Below, in pieces: positions 56,806 through 64,000 of a stretch of 64,000 bases of DNA. The notes beneath the pieces are model-generated. The model saw only the letters and a list, made by a program, of their open reading frames with translations, was not told where the DNA came from and did not search any database. The DNA comes from Ectobius pallidus. Taxonomy: Eukaryota; Arthropoda; Insecta; Blattodea; Ectobiidae. The stretch spans positions 142,439,686-142,503,685 of the forward strand of contig CAXKWD010000005.1 in NCBI GenBank assembly GCA_964059195.1, in the 5' to 3' direction. The translations under genes were made by a program, and so were the position numbers. Position 1 is the first letter of the stretch, and each line of letters starts with the position of its first letter.

Positions 56806-58710
56806 ACTAAACCATACAGACGGTTATTTCGTGAGAAAGCTGGAGCAGATAATTTTTTTTTATTATTACCAGCATAAAATATGAGTGCCTATCCTCTACG
56901 TTTGTAATATTCATACAGAATATGTAGAACGAGAGATGGATAGGTAAATAATATGGAAATAAATGTCTTATAAACCTATGTGCAGTAATCTTTTATTAGT
57001 GATTCTTTAGCTGAAGAAACTGGATTTTACGCAGGCCATTCTCTTCTTTTTTTTTTTGCCGTTTTAATCGACGCCCCCACAAATTAATGATACCACATTT
57101 TAGTGCGAGAAAGCTCTGAAGAATTTCCATTAATTAGCAAGAAAAGTCCGTCGTACCCAGGCTTTCATAGAAAGAACCTTATAATTAAAATCTGGTTTAT
57201 TTAATCTACTTCTGATTATGTCTACTGCAGCAAAGTTAAAAGAAATTAGGTCTTACATACTTGCCATTGACCTATTAGGAGGGCTGCTTTTTCGAAGGAG
57301 GAAATGGTAGAACAGTGACGTTCTCTTGACAAACTTTTTATCCATATTTTACCAAGTTAATGAAATGCTTATACAAGATTTTTGGAAGCTTTAAACCTTA
57401 TTAAACATTTACATTCAATGTTACAAAAGTTTAATGATTAAGATATCCTTAAACTCTGTGTGCCTTATTTGAATTTCCAGTTCATTTTGTGCTTGAAATT
57501 TGGAACGTTCGCCTTTTGTGAATATCTGGGATGCCATCGTTCTAAATAAAACTAAACAATTGATGGAAGTCATAAACTATGATTTGCCAGTTAATGTGAA
57601 TGTTTATGAAATAAAGCTTTAAAATATTTTCGATAGAGAATATATTTTTCTCAATAATATGTAATCCAATTGCTAGTTGAAAAATTATAAAGAGATTAGA
57701 TTAACCGTAGCATTACTTGTGAAAATGACACTCATGTGTGGAAAGAACAACCATGGCCTTGTGAAGATACATCGTATCAGTATGGAGAGAGCTTAAAGGA
57801 ACTTCACTCTCTACACTTAACGACCCGTTTGCACAAGTATTGAATTTGCAACTCGCGCACAGTGCTTGAAACTGTTTACCGCCAGTTAGAGCGATTCCAG
57901 ATATCCTTCCCATGCATCTAAGGCCGTAACTTAATGGTTATCTGAAGGAGTAACTACATAAGTTTACGTGTTTCTGCTCAACTGTTTATTTCACTTTGAA
58001 GGGTCTCAGCTGCAGGAACTTGCGGTCTGAGTGACTGTTGCCATATACGTCAAACTTCCAGCAGCGACCTAGTGAGGTTGTGCCGCGGCTACTTTACAAG
58101 TTTTCAAAAGAATAAACTTAATATAGGCTATGAATTATCGCTCGCTAGAGACCTCCAAGCCTAAATTAGAGCCTCTGGACAGAATTCTTCGTCCTTTCAG
58201 GTCTAAGTAATGACTTACCTTGGTTTCCTGCAAGGGTTGTGAGGCGATGGACTTATTACCTGTCCCTCTGAAAACTCGCAAAATACACGTAACCAAATTA
58301 GTTTAGGTACCGAAACCTCCACTTGGAGGGCTGGCATTGGCAAATAGATTAGAATTTGTGAAGCAGAGTAAGATACGTTGATCTTAAATTTCTTCCTCTT
58401 TGACTTTCTCAGTGAGCTGTTTGTTTTATAGTGAAAAATTGTTGCTAAACCTTACCACGAGAAATAGTCTTCTATACCATCATGGCTGTTGTATTAATTT
58501 CCTCTTAAAATCACGTGGAAATGTTAGAAATTACGAAAATATTGTTTAAAAATGGTTATTCGTCCAAATACGCGTAAAACAATATAGTTGTCAAAATTCG
58601 TCTAAAACTGGAATTATGTTTACTTTTCGCGTTATTGTGTGAAATTCCCTTTATTTTGCAATTCAGAAGTGCTGTCCCCAACCAGGGCTAATGCCGAAAG
58701 AACAACGAAA
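56806..58710. other. non-coding DNA
   Basis: No gene recognised. A 66-codon minus-strand frame at 57713-57913 lies in less AT-rich DNA but has no domain I know. Confidence 0.5.
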
Positions 58711-58952
58711 ATTTCGTCTTCGTCCACCACTAATAGGGTCCAAATGCGTTGAGAATCGAACTCATTTCCTCGACCACCGCAATGATATGATTTTTTCATT
58801 GTCTTTTTTTTTCCCCCTTTCCTGAACTAACATATTTCGTCTTCGTTCACCACTAATAGGGGTCCAAAGGCGTTGAGAATCGAACTCATTTCCTTGACCA
58901 CCTCAATGATATGATTTATTCATAGTCTTTTTTCACTTTTCTGAAGTAACAT
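58711..58952 (-). repeat. Two-copy tandem repeat of a tRNA-like SINE segment
   Basis: ATTTCGTCTTCGTCCACCAC at 58711 recurs at 58834 as ATTTCGTCTTCGTTCACCAC. The units are 123 and about 119 bp with few differences. Each holds a minus-strand box B (GAGTTCGATTCTC), so a SINE-like segment has been duplicated in tandem. Confidence 0.88.
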
Positions 58953-59555
58953 AAGCCATTATTTCCATAAATATCACTTTTTAAATATGTCGCGCAGTCT
59001 ATTGACAGTTCTCATCATCTGTTCATCTTGGACTTGTACTCCCATATCGAGTTATTGTTTTTAAATCTCAGGCATGTTCTCAGTAGCTGTGATGACAGAA
59101 GAAAAGCTCAAACGAAAAACTTAATAGGACAGAAGTGGACAGCTGCCTACGTCGACTCTTCACAAAGCTTTGTACGCTAATGAGTCTCATACTGGGCTGT
59201 CTACAAATTAAAAAGTTTCTAATTACTTGTCTGATGACGTTCGCCAGTCTTTTGTCTTGTGTATCGCGTCTCTTTTGTTTCTTGCTATCGTGACGTGTGA
59301 CGTCATAGCTCTCATTTTCATAATCACTGTGAAATGTTCTCATAAGTCAGGTGATAGCGAAAGTTAAAAACTCTTCACTTTTTATTTCACTATTACGTGT
59401 CAGAAGCTTCTCATGTCGTGTTTCAAGTTAACTTTTATAACTGGTTTCCAAGTGTCAAAGAAGCTCTTTCAATTATATTATTTACTTGAAATCTTATTCA
59501 TTATTATTTGTTTGTTTTAATTCGAGGTACAGCATAATTGCCTACTTTCTACTAA
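58953..59555. other. non-coding DNA
   Basis: No gene recognised; an 87-codon minus-strand frame at 59080-59343 has no domain signature. Confidence 0.5.
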
Positions 59556-59557
59556 TA

Positions 59558-60147
59558 CACTGGCGGACTAAAGAAAAAAAATACCGACACTTGAATTTTA
59601 CGTCTTAAGTCTGTCTCAAATGAACAGAAACCTTTTCAATTGAAAATAAACTTACATTTTGAACAAAACATTACATCAACATAAAAAAACCGAACGAAGT
59701 GGCAGAGATGGTAATGTCTTGGACTCGAATTTGGGAGGTCCTACGTTCAAATCCCGTGGCCGGCCAATTTTACATGGGTTTGCAATTGCCGAATTGGATA
59801 TTCATACCATGAATCATCTTCGCCATTTCATCCTGTATCATACCCATTTAAATTAATAAGTTATGAGTTAAATTTACTCCATACAATACACTAACAATAG
59901 AAATAATTGACAAAAAATAGTTCCATGGCCTACCCTACTGTATAGACACAGATCCCGAACTCCTGATATGGCCTCGAGCTAAAAGGAGTATAAATAGAGC
60001 TGAATAATAATAAAAAAGTTTTTCCTGTTGATGTAATACTTTGTTCAAACTGTAGGGTAATTCTTAATTGAAAAGGTTTTATGTTCATTTAAGACTTAAG
60101 ACATACAATAATTTATTCAAGCGTACGGAATTTTTTGTCCGCCAGTG
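59558..60147. mobile_element. Palindromic Tc1/mariner-type MITE interrupted by a SINE
   Basis: The left arm (59558-59688) starts CACTGGCGGACTAAAG. The right arm (60010-60147) inverted starts CACTGGCGGACAAAAA. They stay alignable for about 130 bp (shared ACCTTTTCAATT and ACATCAACA). TA flanks both ends (59556-59557 and 60148-60149). Without the SINE the element is an almost spacerless palindrome of about 270 bp. No transposase. Confidence 0.85.
59689..60009 (+). mobile_element. tRNA-derived SINE inside the palindromic MITE
   Basis: The head has GTGGCAGAGATGGTAATG (box A) and CGTTCAAATCCCGTGGCC (box B). It is followed by an approximately 240-bp AT-rich body ending in an AAT tail. ATAAAAAA at 59681-59688 and 60010-60017 may be the target duplication, but low complexity weakens this. 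Confidence 0.75.
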
Positions 60148-60149
60148 TA

Positions 60150-61214
60150 GTTTCACTGTATGAAAAAATGCAATGCCAGCTGATTACCAGATGCATATCT
60201 ATCTTGTAGCCTATACCAGTGATTTAAATCAGTTCCAAACTTCAAGAGGTCGGATGGTCAATGTTATGTCCAGGGATTGGTATGCGGGCCGAAATATTTT
60301 GGGTAGAACATACAACTTTGATTCTTTTAATAGCTTTTTGAAGAAATCTTAAAGTAATCTTTTTTTACTTGTATCATGTACTAGTATTTCACATAAAAAT
60401 TCTGATTTTCTAAAATTAGGAAATAAAAACGGTGTATACAAATTACAAATAGGTACCGGTAGGCCTACTTGAAATTAATTTCACTAACATTGAATATTTA
60501 TTTATGATTTAAAAATAATTTATTTCTCCAATAAGCTCAAAGTTCATCACGACCAATCTGATATATTTAAATAAAACAATTATTTGTATCTGTTCTGTTC
60601 AATACAAAGTGAAACAATTTATCAGTTTCAACAATTATTAGAAAATCATATAATCTTTAATGACAAAAATCCCACTATGGTTAATACCTTGGTTTACCTC
60701 TGTAAATTGTCCATTAATTTTCTGAAAGCTGTAATTTTTAAAAATAAACCATATTGAATTTTACTGTTATTCGAATGGCTTATTTTAGATTGTGTGCAAA
60801 AGTAGGAATAAGCTAAATTATTATTCTAACTCGCCCACTGTGCAGCACTCGGAAGAAGACCTTGCAGAACGAGGGGAGAAAGTTTTAAATATCCCCTTTG
60901 TAAGCCCTCAAATCGCATCTATTTAAATATTATAGGAAGGAGGAACTTTTCCCATCTGATGGTTGGAGTGAGAACTTTGATTTACGCTCAGATGAATTCG
61001 TTGTAGTAAAATGATGGTTTACCACGAAATTAGACTTGAACGAAATAAGCTGAGTTTTCCTTGTGTACTTTTACGATAAAAATTCACTGAAGAGTTGTGT
61101 ATATTTCGAAAAGAATTTTCATTGAGACGCAGTGCTAGATCGCGTTCACGTTTTAAAAATTACGATTGCCCAATGCCCTATTCTAATTTTGAGTTCAGGT
61201 GTTGGCATTCAATA
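60150..61214. other. non-coding DNA
   Basis: No gene recognised. TACCGGTAGGCCTA at 60454-60467 joins both over-represented octamers. Confidence 0.55.
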
Positions 61215-61262
61215 TAAGAGGGTGGATCGAAAAGTAACGCACAATATATATATATTTTTTTT

Positions 61263-61538
61263 TTACAAAATGTTATTAGGTACAATTACAAACAAATGCA
61301 CACATGAAGGGACATCTTTTGTCAATTTTTCTATATAGTCGACAAGTTTCTCAACACATTTCTCCCATCAGTATACCAGCTTCAAAATACCCTGTTCATA
61401 GAAGTCCGTTCGGTTGGAATATAGCCATCTGCGGGCTGCTTTTTTCTCTTTTGCACCTGACGCAAAGCGTTTACCGGCCAGGAATTTCTTCATGGGACCA
61501 AACAAATGAAATGCCGACGGTGCCAGGTCTGGACTGTA
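61263..61538 (-). pseudogene. mariner transposase C-terminal part, antisense arm
   Basis: From 61538 the minus strand reads YSPDLAPSAFHLFGPMKKFL, AGKRF, then TDFYEQGILKLV, one in-frame stop, WEKCVEKLVDYIEK, and ends at 61263-61265. The block is the third-aspartate region of mariner (SPDLAPSDFHLF), but the catalytic Asp is Ala here. A stop interrupts it before the C-terminus. It can only be non-functional. Confidence 0.85.
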
Positions 61539-61543
61539 ACATT

Positions 61544-61753
61544 CATGCTGATGGCGTCAAACTTCTTCACGAAAATGTTCGCCCCCATGTTCCTGCAGCT
61601 GTTCTTGAGAAAGTCGACAAATTTGGTTGGGATGTACTCCAGCATCCTCCATACTTCATACTCCGAACGGACTTCGATGAACAGGATATTTTGAAACTGG
61701 TATCACGATGGGAGAAATGTGTTGAGAAACTTGGCGACTATATAGAAAAATAG
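61544..61753 (+). pseudogene. mariner transposase internal-plus-C-terminal fusion, sense arm
   Basis: The plus strand reads VKLLHENVRPHVPAAVLEKV and KFGWDVLQHPPY, the second catalytic block of mariner (HDNARPH, with Glu in place of Asp here). It then jumps directly to LRTDFDEQDILKLVSRWEKC and the normal C-terminus at 61753. The section from SPDLAPSD to the C-terminal domain is missing, so the third catalytic residue is lost. The frame stays open upstream to 61304, but that part is the antisense arm read backwards. Confidence 0.85.
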
Positions 61754-61861
61754 ACAAAATATGTATCTTCATGCGTGGATTTGTTTGTAATTGTACCTAT
61801 TAAACTTTTTGTACAAAAATATATATATATATAGTGCGTTACTTTTCGACCCACCCTCGTA

Positions 61862-62149
61862 CTTAGTCTTTTGTTGGATTTATTCAGGCTCAAAAACCTT
61901 ATTAAATCGTGAGATAACACGACTTCCCAATTAGGTTGTATCTGTTTTAGCAAGACGATTTTAATTAGCATTTTACTGAGCTCAGACTTCACCTTTGTTC
62001 AAAAAAGGTATAAGTACATCTCCAGGCTCGCTATAAATTTTTTTATTCATAATAATGATGAGTTACTTTTATTATTGGTTTTAGCGCAGTGAATTGATAG
62101 CCTACCTCAGCTCACTATGAACAAGCTAGTTCGGAATCACCTCTTCCAA
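61862..62149. other. non-coding DNA
   Basis: Nothing recognised. Confidence 0.55.
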
Positions 62150-62325
62150 TTAGGCCCATAACCGTCGTCTGTATGCCTGAGTCCCACAAGGACTTGCTTG
62201 TAAATCTAAAAATCTAGGATTGTCTTCATTTATGCACTCATAAATGCCATCGACCGAAGCCGGAATCGAGCCCCCGAAACACAGAAAACTAATGACTGCG
62301 GGCCTCCAGGCCATTGCCTCCTCCA
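62150..62325 (-). mobile_element. SINE-B copy 4, degenerate
   Basis: The minus strand has GCAGTCATTAGTTTTCTGTG, GGGCTCGATTCCGGC (box B), GGTCGATGGCATTTATGAG and GCAAGTCCTTGTGGGACTC, in the order of the SINE-B family. Confidence 0.75.
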
Positions 62326-62944
62326 AAATACCCCTAGTGTTAGGATATTGTCGTATCCTGAATAAGCCTATGGCGTAATTTATAAGACCTTTATTAAAAC
62401 ATAATCGGATTTTCTTTTCAGCTAGAACTATCATTTATGAGTCACCTTGATTGAGGAAAGTTGAAAGACGATGTATTTAGCTAATGAAGCTTTGACGATC
62501 TCCATTGGAAACTCAGTTTCCGCGCCAAAGGATATACGGGAACGTGGAATGGAACTGAGAGGCAATACATGAAATTAAATATACAGTTATACATTGTTAA
62601 GGGAAACCCGGCGAAATGCATTAACTTGCAAATGTTGGGTGGAAAGCAGTCCAGGGTAATAAATGCATCCCTTTGTATAGGTTCAGAGTTTGAATTGGAT
62701 TGACCTAGATTTCATGTACAGTTAACACATTGCAATCGCTGGAGTGATATAACTATTAATATCATTACTTACTACGCAAAAGTCAAACCAAGTCCATACT
62801 GTTATAAATGGACTGTTTCCACGTCAGCTTCGAATTTCAGGAGTGTAAAGTCTAACCAGTTTATGACTCCCGAATTCTCTTATTCTATCTCAGACTAGGT
62901 TGACGAAATTTGTACATGTGTGTGTGGAAGTATTAGCATGTTAT
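62326..62944. other. non-coding DNA
   Basis: Nothing recognised. Confidence 0.55.
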
Positions 62945-63033
62945 CTGTAGATTGTACAGACATGTAAAAGAACCGGTGAGGGTTACCAATCGAGATAGCA
63001 GTACAGAAGTGCCGTTAAATAACCAAACCATAA
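62945..63033 (+). mobile_element. SINE-B copy 5, 3' end only
   Basis: ACATGTAAAAGAACCGGTG through GCCGTTAAATAACCAAACCA matches the last approximately 90 bp of the 7935 copy. Confidence 0.7.
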
Positions 63034-64000
63034 TGAAAAAACAAACCTCTTTCGTAAATTAATCAATTTGCTCTAAAACTGCTCGATTTTATTGGAATTT
63101 TATTTACTTGTGTTCAGATTTATTCAAGGGCAGGAATGAGAAGCGCGAAAACCGCTAGTGCAAAAAATAACAAGTTAGTGATTCCTTAAATTAATTTTAA
63201 AAAACTGTAGCCTATTCAGATAGGCTAGGTTATCTAAATATGCCTTATAATTAGGCTAAAAGTCGCTGAAACTAGTATTTGTGCTAGGTTACTTTTAGTT
63301 CCACACTAATTCATTTTGTGCATCTGATTCGCTTGTAAGGTGCAAATTATGATATTATGATACAATTGCTGTGAAACATTTTCCTATACCTAAATGTGTG
63401 AGGTAGAATTTTTCATAAAATAATTTAAGCCGAAATGATTGACGAAGTTTACATGTGTGACGTGTGAACGACTAAAAATACATCAAGCACTGTAAGGTGT
63501 GACTCCTGTCATTGTTTTATATATCACTTGAAAACAATACACACGTGTGACATTTCAAACGGTGCTAATTGATGCCGACAAGGAGTGGACTGTGTTGATT
63601 CTACGAAATAATAATCATAATAGACTGCAGTAATACATCTGACTACAGAGCAATAGAGAAATAAATTTTATTATAATTATATGGTTGCAGTGACTTAATG
63701 TCATTTCATGTGATAGAATTATTCATTATCGATTAACTAAAAGAAACCCTATTCTGATACCACTAAACAATAAATTATTTTAAAAAACAAGTACTCGAAT
63801 TGATTAAAACTAACTTGTAATGGTACTTTTACTCACTTTATTCCCGTTATTTATTCTCAATTGTAAATTTTAAAATTTTAACATGAGGTATTTTGTTTGT
63901 AACTCTGTTGTGTTATTGTAATTTATTTTTTCGTATCTTTATTCATGTATTTATTTCATATGACCAATCTTATTTATTTTTATTCTTTTTTTGCCTAAAA
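63034..64000. other. non-coding DNA
   Basis: AT-rich; nothing recognised. Confidence 0.55.

Larger units (their letters stand above)
61217..61859. mobile_element. Rearranged mariner with ~200-bp inverted ends
   Basis: Both ends carry GGGTGG.TCGAAAAGTAACG inverted, next to TA (61215-61216 and 61860-61861). The inverted arms extend to about 61417 and 61663, so each includes the C-terminal coding end of a mariner transposase, antisense on the left and sense on the right. In an ordinary mariner only the 28-30-bp ends are inverted. The left arm must therefore be an inverted duplicate of the 3' end replacing the 5' half. Confidence 0.88.

Overview
The window looks like a gene-free stretch, intergenic or intronic, of a large AT-rich arthropod genome. 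An insect is likely and a cockroach-type (Blattodea) genome is my best guess. That guess rests on abundant tRNA-derived SINEs, insect-type mariner/Tc1 relics, an R2/R4-type LINE fragment, many (AAT)n tracts and about 22 copies of the palindrome TAGGCCTA. No database was searched, so the assignment is inference. I found no intact host protein gene, no rRNA and no convincing functional tRNA gene. The longest open frames are microsatellite translations or lie inside repeats.

Layout. 1-10 kb: a short-TIR element with a 5-bp duplication (1959-2438), a decayed Tc1/mariner-type element (4647-5368), a hAT-like MITE with an 8-bp duplication (6211-6837), two SINEs and an antisense mariner 3' end (9330-9690). 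10-20 kb: SINEs, an approximately 250-bp (AAT)n tract, a LINE endonuclease fragment (14555-15010), a partial hAT copy, a hAT-like MITE (17802-18476) and a modular repeat seen twice. 20-31 kb: more SINEs, two mariner-type helix-turn-helix relics and an unrecognised broken coding remnant (22897-23209). 31-43 kb: a direct-repeat element with a G/C hairpin, a pogo-like MITE carrying a PIF/Harbinger-like MITE (39076-40126) and a MITE with approximately 58-bp TIRs (41841-42268). 44-53 kb: a head-to-head SINE pair, a small hAT MITE (47371-47723) and the most striking object in the window, a 3.4-kb foldback transposon (48447-51870). Its arms are tandem 160-183-bp units in mirror order; it is flanked by a perfect 8-bp duplication and has itself been hit by a 1.07-kb hAT-like element. 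53-64 kb: SINEs, a palindromic Tc1/mariner MITE with a SINE inside (59558-60147) and a mariner whose two ends are inverted copies of its own 3' end (61217-61859).

The elements share no pathway. What ties them together is insertion history, with several nested insertions that can be ordered from target-site duplications. Family names SINE-A to SINE-E are my own labels for copies that match each other inside this window.
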